Shown piece after piece: positions 36,096 through 43,378 of a stretch of DNA of 64,000 bases. Origin of the DNA: an uncultured bacterium. Lineage in GTDB: Bacteria > Bacteroidota > Bacteroidia > Bacteroidales > UBA932. The notes under the pieces were generated by a model. The model ran no database searches, was not told the origin of the DNA, and saw nothing but the letters and a program-made list of their open reading frames with translations. Position 1 is the stretch's first letter. Each line of letters opens with the position of its first letter. The stretch is taken from the NCBI GenBank assembly GCA_949300025.1, contig CASGCS010000024.1:22716-86715 (forward strand), given 5' to 3'. The position numbers were made by a program, and so were the translations under genes.

Positions 36096-37298
36096 TCATT
36101 CTACAGGCACAGATGAGGCCTCAAAGGTCACTTTAAAGGGAATGGATTGGAGTACGTTGCAATCGGCCCCTATGAGCTGTAGTTCGAGTGCGACCGAATT
36201 GCCGTCGCCGCCTGCCGCTACCTCATCGAGCAGTTCGTCAGAAAGCAAATCGGAGTATTTTATCTTGCCACCGTTAAGGCGCATATAGCGTCCATTACGC
36301 GACTCATCTATTGCAAGCAGGGCAACAGGTGTATACTGATAGCCGCCATACTCCATATTTGCGTGAAAAGAGAGCCAGCCTATATCATAATGCAAATCGT
36401 CGCCGGAAGCGGTAAAAAGTCTGCCGTCACCGGCAAGAATAACTTCAGGAAAATCTATGTAATAAGCATCGTTTTCCTCGGGAGTAAAATCTACGGAGGT
36501 AGAGAAAATATCAATTCCGCAATGCATTACATAATCGGAGCCTTCCAGCGGCACACCGTTCGTGAGAATCTTTACATTTACATGATTCCCCTCCGAAGTG
36601 ATTTCGCAACTGCCGTCACGTAAGGCCTTAAAAGTACATGGCCCGTTGCTGTAAAGCACATCGAAACTGAACTCGTCTCCGGGAACTATCACCACTTCAT
36701 CCTTTACCGAAAGTTCTATGCTGCGAAGATCAGACAGATTTACTTTAGCATCATCGTCTATACTTTGCAATTCACTGTCGCTCATTTTATTATACACAAC
36801 ATATCCATAAATACGGGGGCCTCCGTCTACAACATCCAGCAGGACAAGCGCCTCCATAACATCGTCATTTACAGATATAATCTGCATCAGCCTGTCTCCG
36901 CCCGTTATGACTCCGTTCAGAACGGCATTTTCACCATCTGCGACCTTATAAATATAATCGTGAAGCAAATAGCACATTTCCTGATAATCCTTGAGCCAGA
37001 CATACTCTTTCAATGAATTCGCGCTTTCAAAATAGAATTGCGACGGCACTGTCTCAGGCCGGGTCTCAAAAAAATCCTTGTCGCTGCAACTGCCATCGTA
37101 ATTCACTTCTGATATGCTGGCCACACTCCAGCCGTACCCCGCTACATATCTGTCAAAATCCTCTTCCGATATGGCTTTCAACCCTTGGGCCTGGCATATA
37201 CCGTCTGCATCGAATACAAAATCGGGAAGATGCTCCTTGTTACACGTGGTAATCAAGGCCGTCAGAAGAGGTATTATGAACATATATTTAATTTTCAT
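36096..37298 (-). CDS. Secreted lipoprotein of unknown function
   Basis: A 400-residue protein with a short signal peptide and lipobox (ALITTC at residues about 14-19, followed by NKEHLPDF). The rest is acidic and beta-rich without recognised motifs; it contains Asp- and Ser-rich strands such as SVKDEVVIVPGDEFSFDVLYSN (an Ig-like or sugar-binding look cannot be confirmed). Bacteroidales surface lipoproteins of this size often take part in glycan or protein binding, but nothing here demonstrates it. It is a single-gene unit between aspA and the isochorismatase operon, with a candidate -7 TATATTTG on this strand at 37319-37326. Confidence 0.75.
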   Translation of the reverse strand: MKIKYMFIIPLLTALITTCNKEHLPDFVFDADGICQAQGLKAISEEDFDRYVAGYGWSVASISEVNYDGSCSDKDFFETRPETVPSQFYFESANSLKEYVWLKDYQEMCYLLHDYIYKVADGENAVLNGVITGGDRLMQIISVNDDVMEALVLLDVVDGGPRIYGYVVYNKMSDSELQSIDDDAKVNLSDLRSIELSVKDEVVIVPGDEFSFDVLYSNGPCTFKALRDGSCEITSEGNHVNVKILTNGVPLEGSDYVMHCGIDIFSTSVDFTPEENDAYYIDFPEVILAGDGRLFTASGDDLHYDIGWLSFHANMEYGGYQYTPVALLAIDESRNGRYMRLNGGKIKYSDLLSDELLDEVAAGGDGNSVALELQLIGADCNVLQSIPFKVTFEASSVPVE

Positions 37299-37374
37299 AA
37301 CATACTATTTACAAATACCAAATATAGAAATAATCCGACAGATTTATCAGGACCTTGCAGAAAATGATAGAAAA

Positions 37375-37397
37375 AGTCCGGCTCTGCAGGCCGGACT
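37375..37397 (-). terminator. Rho-independent terminator of the isochorismatase operon
   Basis: On the minus strand, AGTCCGGC and GCCGGACT form a perfect 8-bp stem with a 7-base loop, followed at once by a T-rich run (TTTTTCTAT). It lies 31 bases after the isochorismatase stop and also just before the lipoprotein promoter. Confidence 0.92.
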
Positions 37398-37427
37398 CAC
37401 ATGGTACCCGAGTTTGACATTTACAGA

Positions 37428-37979
37428 TTAAAATGCCGCAATCAGTTCTTCGTTGCTGTAGGCATCGGCACCGTAGCAGGTTTTAAGGTAGGCAAGACCC
37501 GCCTTATAATCCTCTTCTGTAAAGGAGTCTGTAGCCTCTTTTGCAACAACCACATCGTAGCCGAGGCAATAGGCATCGGCCGAGGTATGGCGTACGCACA
37601 TGTGGGCATGCAGGCCTGTCATAACGACTGTCTTTACACCCAGTTCCCTTAAGAGAATATCCAGATCTGTCTGGAAGAAGCCGCTGTAACGGCGTTTTGG
37701 AACAACGTAATCCTTTTCGCAGACTTTCAGTTCCGGAATAACCTCCGCACCTTTTGTGCCGGCAATCGCATGGTCTCCCCATAATGCGAGTTCTCTGTCG
37801 ATACCCTTGATATGGGCATCATTGCAGAATATGACCGGAACACCGGCCGCGCGTGCAGCGTCAAGAAGTTTTGCTGTTGCGGGGACAATCGCTTTTGCCC
37901 TCTCGCATGTAAGGGCGCCTGTAACGAAATCGTTGAGCATGTCTACAACCAGAATCGCTGGTTTTACCAATTTTTCCAT
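37428..37979 (-). CDS. Isochorismatase/nicotinamidase-family cysteine hydrolase
   Basis: A 183-residue cysteine hydrolase. The catalytic triad of the family is seen as Asp13 (VVDMLND), Lys95 (VPKRRYSGF) and Cys128 (LHAHMCVRHT). This family includes nicotinamidases, which turn nicotinamide to nicotinate, and isochorismatases. The context (macro domain, FMN-binding and HAD genes on the same strand) favours a role in NAD breakdown or salvage, but this is inference. It is the last gene of the operon, 49 bases after the HAD gene. Confidence 0.9.
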   Translation of the reverse strand: MEKLVKPAILVVDMLNDFVTGALTCERAKAIVPATAKLLDAARAAGVPVIFCNDAHIKGIDRELALWGDHAIAGTKGAEVIPELKVCEKDYVVPKRRYSGFFQTDLDILLRELGVKTVVMTGLHAHMCVRHTSADAYCLGYDVVVAKEATDSFTEEDYKAGLAYLKTCYGADAYSNEELIAAF

Positions 37980-38028
37980 GATAGTGAGTTTTAAATTGTT
38001 TGTTATTGTTTATGTTGAAAATTATGAT

Positions 38029-38676
38029 TCATATCTTGAATGCATCGCGGAGCATCTCTATGGAGATGGCTTTGAAATCATCTGTTACAAGCCCGGCATA
38101 CGGAGCAATGACATTCTCCGGGTTTGTCGTTGCAAGGCCGATGACATTTCCTCCGGAGTCTTTGGCCGCCTGCAGGCCGCTTATGGAGTCTTCGAATATG
38201 AATGTGCGTCCGGCAGATACGCCGAACTCCTCCATTCCTTTCAGATAGCAGTCCGGGGCAGGTTTGGAACGGGCGAAATCTTCACCTGTGAATATTCTGT
38301 CGAACAGTTTCAATATTTCCGGACGGGCGCGGTAGACATTCTCCATTTTTGCCCTGTTCGAACTTGTCACAATCGCACGCGGCATTCCGGAAGCGGCTAC
38401 AGTCTCTATAAATCCCTTTGCACCCGGGATATATTCATAAGACATATTCCTTTCAAGGCTGTTGATTCCTTCCACCAGTTCATTCTGAAGGTGTTTGTCA
38501 CCCGCAAAATGGCGGGAGAAGATTTCCGGCAATGTCTGCCCCTTTATCTTCATGGCAAAATCGCTGTCGCCCTTATATTTCTCCCCCACTCTGTTCCAGA
38601 AAAGAGAATACTGGCCCTCGGTATCGAACACCACTCCATCTAGGTCGAATAAAAAAAGAAGTCTCTCCATAATCAC
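38029..38676 (-). CDS. HAD-superfamily phosphatase (beta-phosphoglucomutase-like)
   Basis: A 215-residue HAD hydrolase. Motif I is FDLDGVVFDT, the Ser/Thr motif II is VTSSNRAK, the Lys motif III is in ARSKPAPDCY, and the acidic motif IV is FEDSISGLQAAK. A helical cap domain of class I type lies between motifs I and II. It likely dephosphorylates a small phosphosugar or nucleotide. The gene's start overlaps the PNPOx-like gene by four bases, so they are coupled. Confidence 0.92.
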   Translation of the reverse strand: MIMERLLFLFDLDGVVFDTEGQYSLFWNRVGEKYKGDSDFAMKIKGQTLPEIFSRHFAGDKHLQNELVEGINSLERNMSYEYIPGAKGFIETVAASGMPRAIVTSSNRAKMENVYRARPEILKLFDRIFTGEDFARSKPAPDCYLKGMEEFGVSAGRTFIFEDSISGLQAAKDSGGNVIGLATTNPENVIAPYAGLVTDDFKAISIEMLRDAFKI

Positions 38677-39188
38677 TCCATTCTGCCGAATTTCATTTCA
38701 TCGCCGTTTTTGTCGTACTGCTTGCGCTTGCCGGCAGGCGGTGCGGAAAGGGTTATACGCACGACAGCCGTACGGCTCAGGCTGCGGCGTACAGCATCAT
38801 CGAAAGCATCCATGTGGCCTGGCAGGAAACGCTCGCTTATGGCTCTCAACCCTTCTATTTTCTCCGAATCATCTGTCACAAGTTCTGCAATGCCGAAAGC
38901 GATTGCAGAGTTGTATTGCAATGTAAAGGAGCCGTCCTTTGGCCCTACCGTAGGCATGCAGCGCGAAACGGCGGAGAGGCAGACCTGCGGGTTTGCGGCA
39001 ATGGCATCCAGTTTCTCCCCCTCCGTTGCACAGTGGAAATACCAGGTATTGTCATCCGTACAGGCAAGAGAAAGGGGAACTCCATAAGCTTTTCCCTCCT
39101 TATTTATGAAACTTACCGTAATATACGGCGCCTTGCGCATCACATCCAGAGCCCAGGCGCTGTCCATCTCCCTGCTTTTCTTTCTCAT
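38673..39188 (-). CDS. Pyridoxamine-5'-phosphate-oxidase-like FMN-binding protein
   Basis: A 171-residue split-barrel protein of the PNPOx-like/Nim family. Recognisable are EGKAYGVPLSLA, NTWYFHCATEGEKLDA and the later segment NSAIAFGIAELV. Such proteins bind FMN or F420 and may reduce nitro compounds or detoxify; the exact reaction is not clear. It starts four bases before the macro-domain stop and its own stop overlaps the HAD gene. Confidence 0.88.
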   Translation of the reverse strand: MRKKSREMDSAWALDVMRKAPYITVSFINKEGKAYGVPLSLACTDDNTWYFHCATEGEKLDAIAANPQVCLSAVSRCMPTVGPKDGSFTLQYNSAIAFGIAELVTDDSEKIEGLRAISERFLPGHMDAFDDAVRRSLSRTAVVRITLSAPPAGKRKQYDKNGDEMKFGRME

Positions 39189-39192
39189 ATTC

Positions 39193-39714
39193 TCACACTG
39201 TCTTGACTGAAATTCTGTCGAGCAAACTGTTGTATATTTCAGCGTCGCTCTGCTTGAAACAACAGAATGTCACATTTATTCCGCTTTCATGCTTTCTAAT
39301 GTAATCATATACCGTACCCACGGCTATCTCTGCAGCCGCCCTGGCAGGATAACCGTAAACACCGGTACTGATGCATGGAAAGGCGATACTGCCGAAACCG
39401 TTTCTGCAGGCCAGTTCCATTGCACCTCTGTAGCATGAAGCCAGAAGTTCCGCCTCGTTGCGGTTGCCGCCGCGCCATACGGGGCCCACAGTGTGTATCA
39501 CCTTTTTGCATGGCAGGTTATAGGCACCTGTCATCTTGCATTCACCGGTCCTGCATCCGCCGAGCGTTCTGCACTCCTCCAGCAGCCCGGGCCCGGCAGC
39601 CCTGTGAATCGCTCCGTCCACACCGCCGCCTCCAAGCAGCGAGTTGTTCGCGGCATTCACAATCGCGTCCGCATGAAGCCTGGTAATATCTCCGGTTACA
39701 ACACTGAAGTTCAT
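39193..39714 (-). CDS. Macro-domain protein (ADP-ribose processing)
   Basis: A 173-residue MacroD-type domain. The binding-loop segments are present in order: [43 protein letters not shown], and [14 protein letters not shown]. Proteins of this type hydrolyse O-acetyl-ADP-ribose and ADP-ribosylated amino acids. It is the first gene of the macro, PNPOx, HAD, isochorismatase operon, which together could recycle ADP-ribose or NAD. Divergent from the MORN-like gene. Confidence 0.95.
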   Translation of the reverse strand: MNFSVVTGDITRLHADAIVNAANNSLLGGGGVDGAIHRAAGPGLLEECRTLGGCRTGECKMTGAYNLPCKKVIHTVGPVWRGGNRNEAELLASCYRGAMELACRNGFGSIAFPCISTGVYGYPARAAAEIAVGTVYDYIRKHESGINVTFCCFKQSDAEIYNSLLDRISVKTV

Positions 39715-39737
39715 TTTTTATTAATGTTATGTGACAA

Positions 39738-39758
39738 TTTGTATTTGTGATTACAAAT
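39738..39758. promoter_or_regulatory. Imperfect palindrome in the macro/MORN divergent region
   Basis: The segment TTTGTATTTGTGATTACAAA (39738-39757) contains TATTTGTGATTACAAATA around 39742-39759, nearly identical to its own reverse complement. It sits over the minus-strand candidate -7 of the macro-domain gene (CAAATATA at 39754-39761), so it could be an operator. Evidence is sequence symmetry only. Confidence 0.35.
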
Positions 39759-39789
39759 ATAGCAAATGAGGTGTCATGAAAGAGAAATA

Positions 39790-39821
39790 TTTGTAGTTTC
39801 GATGGTTAAATTTTAACTTTG
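39790..39821 (+). promoter_or_regulatory. Bacteroidetes-type promoter for the MORN-like gene
   Basis: TTTG at 39790-39793, 20 bases, then TAACTTTG at 39814-39821. Transcription starts near 39828, inside the 17-base tandem repeat that forms the leader. Confidence 0.72.
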
Positions 39822-39824
39822 TTC

Positions 39825-39858
39825 TGCCACGATCAAATTAATGCCACGATCAAGTTAA
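39825..39858 (+). repeat. 17-bp tandem direct repeat in a 5' leader
   Basis: TGCCACGATCAAATTAA at 39825-39841 is followed directly by TGCCACGATCAAGTTAA at 39842-39858 with one mismatch. It lies between the promoter and the ATG at 39872, in the early transcribed leader. It could be a regulatory binding site or a slipped-strand duplication. Confidence 0.8.
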
Positions 39859-39871
39859 CTTCAATTCAACT

Positions 39872-41086
39872 ATGAAAACACCACTCGCGTTCCTATTTAT
39901 TTGCATGATTTTTCCGACTTTTCTTTATAGTCAAATAGATACGCTCTATTATGACAAATCCGGGAAAAAGGTAAACAGTATCCATTTTGCAGATTACTAC
40001 AGGGTGTATCTGGAAAATCAGGATTCATCATTACGATATAAATTCAGAGATTTTTATATAAGTGGTGAGGTATTCAGAGACGGACACTTCTACTTTTTAG
40101 ATAGTTTGGATGACAACAATACCAGATTTTCCGGCAAAATCACGACCTATTATAAAAATGGGAAAACCTCTAAAGAGTGTAATTATTCAAATGGAAACCT
40201 GAACGGATCATACTTTGAATATGACCAGGCTGGCAGACTACTTATATCTGCAGAATATATTGGAGGAAAACTATCGGGAACATATAAAAAATATAACGAC
40301 GATAGTTCATTCAAGATTATAGAGTACTTTGAAGGCAAACCCGTATATGACTACTATCTAATGTCTGACAATATGGGCAACACCTTAAAATTCAGAATAA
40401 AAGACAGTACGCAAATTTTCGAATCTCCAGACAGAACAGAAAGATTTATAGAATATGAAGAAGGGAAGCCGTGGCAGGTCTATTTTAAAAACGGTCTTAC
40501 GATTGCAATGAATTGTTCAATATCCAAAGAGTATGGCAAATGGTATAAAGCAGACCTGACTATAACCAATAATTCCCCCTCGGTTATTGAGTTTGCTCCT
40601 GAAAAGAATATGACGGCATACTCGATAAACAAGAAAAATCTAAGAAACGATTTGGTTGTATCCTCTAATGACGAATATCAGAAAAAGATTAAACGATCAC
40701 AAAACTGGAATATGATTATGGCCGGAATCGGTGCAGGTATTTCCGCCGGAGCTGCAGGCATTTCTACATCAACGATACAGAGTTATGGTGTCGCAAATCC
40801 ACAGGTAAGCATGGTGACAACATACAACCCGGGAGCCACCATACAGGCCAACATGATAGCGCAACAGCAAATTGCATATTACGGTTCTGCCATGGAGAAT
40901 GAGAAAAAAGTTTTGCAATTAGGTTACTTCAAGAAGAGTACAATCTATCCTGGAGAATCAATTTCGGGATATGTCAATATGAAATATATTAAAGGAAACT
41001 ACCTTTTGATAACAATCAATATTAATGGGGCTGAATATCTATACGAATGGATGTTCAATAAAAAAGAGGCGACCCCTGTAGAATAA
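39872..41086 (+). CDS. Exported MORN-repeat-like (YwqK-type) protein
   Basis: A 404-residue protein with a signal peptide (LAFLFICMIFPTFLYSQ). The middle has YwqK/MORN-like repeats (NGKTSKECNYSNGNLNGSYFEYD, GGKLSGTYKKYN), and the C-terminal half has a hydrophobic Gly/Ala helix (MIMAGIGAGISAGAAGIS) followed by a beta domain. The family is called toxin-antitoxin YwqK-type, but no toxin is beside it. By eye its base composition is more AT-rich than its neighbours. Function unknown; it could act at the cell surface. Single-gene unit. Confidence 0.75.
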   Translation: MKTPLAFLFICMIFPTFLYSQIDTLYYDKSGKKVNSIHFADYYRVYLENQDSSLRYKFRDFYISGEVFRDGHFYFLDSLDDNNTRFSGKITTYYKNGKTSKECNYSNGNLNGSYFEYDQAGRLLISAEYIGGKLSGTYKKYNDDSSFKIIEYFEGKPVYDYYLMSDNMGNTLKFRIKDSTQIFESPDRTERFIEYEEGKPWQVYFKNGLTIAMNCSISKEYGKWYKADLTITNNSPSVIEFAPEKNMTAYSINKKNLRNDLVVSSNDEYQKKIKRSQNWNMIMAGIGAGISAGAAGISTSTIQSYGVANPQVSMVTTYNPGATIQANMIAQQQIAYYGSAMENEKKVLQLGYFKKSTIYPGESISGYVNMKYIKGNYLLITININGAEYLYEWMFNKKEATPVE

Positions 41087-41114
41087 GCCTGTGTCCCGAC
41101 ACAGAAAAAATGAC

Positions 41115-41122
41115 TAAATTTG
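41115..41122 (+). promoter_or_regulatory. Candidate -7 element for rarA
   Basis: TAAATTTG at 41115-41122 fits TAnnTTTG, 25 bases upstream of the rarA ATG. No TTG is found at the expected distance upstream, so this is a weak call. A small hairpin (CTGTGTCCCGACACAG) sits just before it after the previous gene stop. Confidence 0.4.
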
Positions 41123-41147
41123 GGGCTGTAACCATTGAAAAACCGAT

Positions 41148-42443
41148 ATGGAAAACAGTAACAGCGGTATCATGGCTCCTCTCTCTGAAAGGATGCGCCC
41201 TACATCTTTGGACGGGTATGTCGGGCAGGAGCATCTTGTGGGCAAGGAGGGGGTTCTCAGAAAAATGATAGAGAGCGGCAGGCTCACCTCATTTATTTTA
41301 TGGGGGCCTCCGGGTGTAGGGAAGACCACTCTTGCGAAAATCATTGCCAATACCCTGAAAAGGCCGTTTTACACATTGTCGGCCATAAGTTCAGGAGTGA
41401 AGGAGGTGAGAGAAGTCATAGAGAAGTGCAAAGGAGGCAATCTCTTTGCAACGGAGCGTCCCATACTTTTCATAGACGAGATTCACAGATTCAGCAAATC
41501 ACAGCAGGATGCCCTTCTCGGGGCTGTTGAAAACGGCACGTTTGTCCTGATTGGCGCAACAACCGAAAACCCGTCGTTCGAAGTCATAAGCCCGCTGCTT
41601 TCACGCTGCCAGGTATATGTATTGAAGGAACTTGAAGTAAAGGATCTTGACAAACTGCTTGCCAACGCGCTTCAAAATGACAGATACCTTAAAGAACTGG
41701 ATATTAAGGTAACGGAAAAGGAGGCGCTTTTCAGATTTTCAGGGGGAGACGCACGCAGGCTTCTCAATATCCTGGAAATCATATTGTCGAACTCTCAGGC
41801 AGGAAAACCTGTAATTATAGACAACGCACTTGTCAAAAAGGTGCTGCAGGAAAATATCGCCCTGTATGACAAAAACGGAGAACAGCATTACGACATAATC
41901 TCTGCATTTATAAAGAGCATGAGAGGCTCAGACCCCAACGGAGCGGTATACTGGCTGGCAAGAATGATTGCTGGAGGTGAAGATCCGCTCTTCATAGCAA
42001 GAAGGATGGTTATCCTTGCGGCCGAAGACATAGGACTTGCAAATCCCAATGCGCTGCTGCTGGCCCAGAGTTGCTTTGAGTGCGTACATAACATAGGAAT
42101 GCCGGAAGGAAGGATACCCCTTTCCGAAACTGCAATTTACCTGGCTACATCTCCCAAGAGCAATTCGGCATATATGGCCATAGATGCAGCACTTGAAGCT
42201 GTAAGCAGGGAGGGAGACCTGCCGGTGCCGTTTCATTTGAGAAATGCCCCCACAAAACTCATGAAAGAGTTAGGCTACAGCGAGGGATACAAATATGCGC
42301 ATGACTACAAGGGCAACTTTGCAGATTTGCAGTTTCTGCCGGAAGAGATGGAAGGCAGAAAATTCTACGACCCCGGCAACAACTCGCGCGAGAACGAGAT
42401 AAGGAAGAGAATGCAGCAGTTATGGCCCAAATACCGCTATTGA
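41148..42443 (+). CDS. rarA: Replication-associated recombination protein A (RarA/MgsA AAA ATPase)
   Basis: RarA is an AAA+ ATPase related to clamp loaders and acts at stalled forks. Walker A GPPGVGKTTLAK and Walker B ILFIDEIHRFSKSQQDALL are present, with sensor 1 LIGATTENPSFE. Residues after about 250 contain the C-terminal RarA domain that tetramerises (DPLFIARRMVILAAEDIGLANP). Length 431 is typical. Single gene. Confidence 0.97.
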   Translation: MENSNSGIMAPLSERMRPTSLDGYVGQEHLVGKEGVLRKMIESGRLTSFILWGPPGVGKTTLAKIIANTLKRPFYTLSAISSGVKEVREVIEKCKGGNLFATERPILFIDEIHRFSKSQQDALLGAVENGTFVLIGATTENPSFEVISPLLSRCQVYVLKELEVKDLDKLLANALQNDRYLKELDIKVTEKEALFRFSGGDARRLLNILEIILSNSQAGKPVIIDNALVKKVLQENIALYDKNGEQHYDIISAFIKSMRGSDPNGAVYWLARMIAGGEDPLFIARRMVILAAEDIGLANPNALLLAQSCFECVHNIGMPEGRIPLSETAIYLATSPKSNSAYMAIDAALEAVSREGDLPVPFHLRNAPTKLMKELGYSEGYKYAHDYKGNFADLQFLPEEMEGRKFYDPGNNSRENEIRKRMQQLWPKYRY

Positions 42444-42512
42444 GCTGCCGTGCCGGGTAACAACATATTGTCATTTGAGAATAAAAATGGCGGTAAATAC
42501 GCAAAAAGTTTG

Positions 42513-42520
42513 TACTTTTG
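42513..42520 (+). promoter_or_regulatory. Candidate -7 element for kdsA
   Basis: TACTTTTG at 42513-42520, 20 bases before the kdsA ATG at 42541, fits TAnnTTTG. The same motif with context GTACTTTTGCATG occurs before the cysteate synthase gene. No clear -33 TTG at 19-20 bases upstream was found. Confidence 0.5.
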
Positions 42521-42540
42521 CATGTTCGTATAGTTGTGAT

Positions 42541-43359
42541 ATGAGTCTATTGTCTATACCCAATATCAAGGAGTACAACAACCGGATGTTCTTTATGATA
42601 GCCGGCCCGTGCGTAGTTGAGGGAAGAGATATTACCTTTCAGATTGCCGAACATCTCAAGTCTCTCACGGAGAGATACAGAATCCCTTTTATTTTCAAGG
42701 CCTCATACAAAAAGGCAAACCGTTCGAGATACGATTCCTTTACCGGAATCGGAGACCGCAAAGGGCTTTCCATTCTCAAGGAGATAAGGGAGAGGCTCAA
42801 ACTGCCTGTCCTTACGGATATCCATTCCGCAGAGGAGGCATCGCTTGCAGCCTCATATGATATTGACGTACTCCAGATTCCTGCATTTTTGTGCCGTCAG
42901 ACAGAACTTCTGGAAGCGGCCGCAAAAACGGGAAAATGCGTGAACATAAAAAAAGGGCAGTTCCTTTCTCCCGCCGCAATGAAGTTTGCTGCAGAAAAGG
43001 TCGCACGCTACAATAAGGCCATAATGCTCACCGAACGCGGTTCGCAATTCGGATATACTGATTTGGTTATAGATTTCAGAGGCATACCGCAAATGCAACA
43101 ATTCGGCTATCCGGTTGTTCTGGATGTAACACACAGCCTGCAGCAGCCGAATCAGAGCAGCGGAGTGACTGGAGGGCTGCCACAACTGATAGGGACCATT
43201 GCCAGGGCCGGTGTCGCAGCCGGTGCGGACGGGCTCTTTCTGGAGACGCATCCGAACCCGGAACAGGCAAAGTCCGACGGAGCCAACATGTTGAGGCTTG
43301 ACAAGATGGAATCTCTCATAAAGAGTCTGATTCCTATACGGGAAGCAATATTGAATTAA
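42541..43359 (+). CDS. kdsA: 3-deoxy-8-phosphooctulonate synthase (KdsA)
   Basis: KdsA joins arabinose-5-phosphate and PEP to make Kdo-8-phosphate for lipopolysaccharide. The start at ATG 42541 (MSLLSIPNI) gives 272 residues; a longer in-frame start at 42475 lies in the promoter. Key segments: IAGPCVVEG, KASYKKANRSRYDSFTGIG, KKGQFLSPAAMK, and TERGSQFGYTDLV. The first loop has Cys (AGPC) where metal-independent KdsA has Asn, pointing to the metal-dependent class. Next gene is 19 bases away. Confidence 0.96.
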   Translation: MSLLSIPNIKEYNNRMFFMIAGPCVVEGRDITFQIAEHLKSLTERYRIPFIFKASYKKANRSRYDSFTGIGDRKGLSILKEIRERLKLPVLTDIHSAEEASLAASYDIDVLQIPAFLCRQTELLEAAAKTGKCVNIKKGQFLSPAAMKFAAEKVARYNKAIMLTERGSQFGYTDLVIDFRGIPQMQQFGYPVVLDVTHSLQQPNQSSGVTGGLPQLIGTIARAGVAAGADGLFLETHPNPEQAKSDGANMLRLDKMESLIKSLIPIREAILN

Positions 43360-43378
43360 AAACATAAAGAGTAACGTT

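Noticed and set aside
41089..41105. Hairpin CTGTGTCCCGACACAG as terminator of the MORN-like gene
   Set aside because: It is followed by an A run, not a T run, and the loop is very small; not a convincing terminator.
42475..42540. Upstream in-frame start for kdsA
   Set aside because: It would put 22 non-conserved residues on the protein and covers the promoter element.
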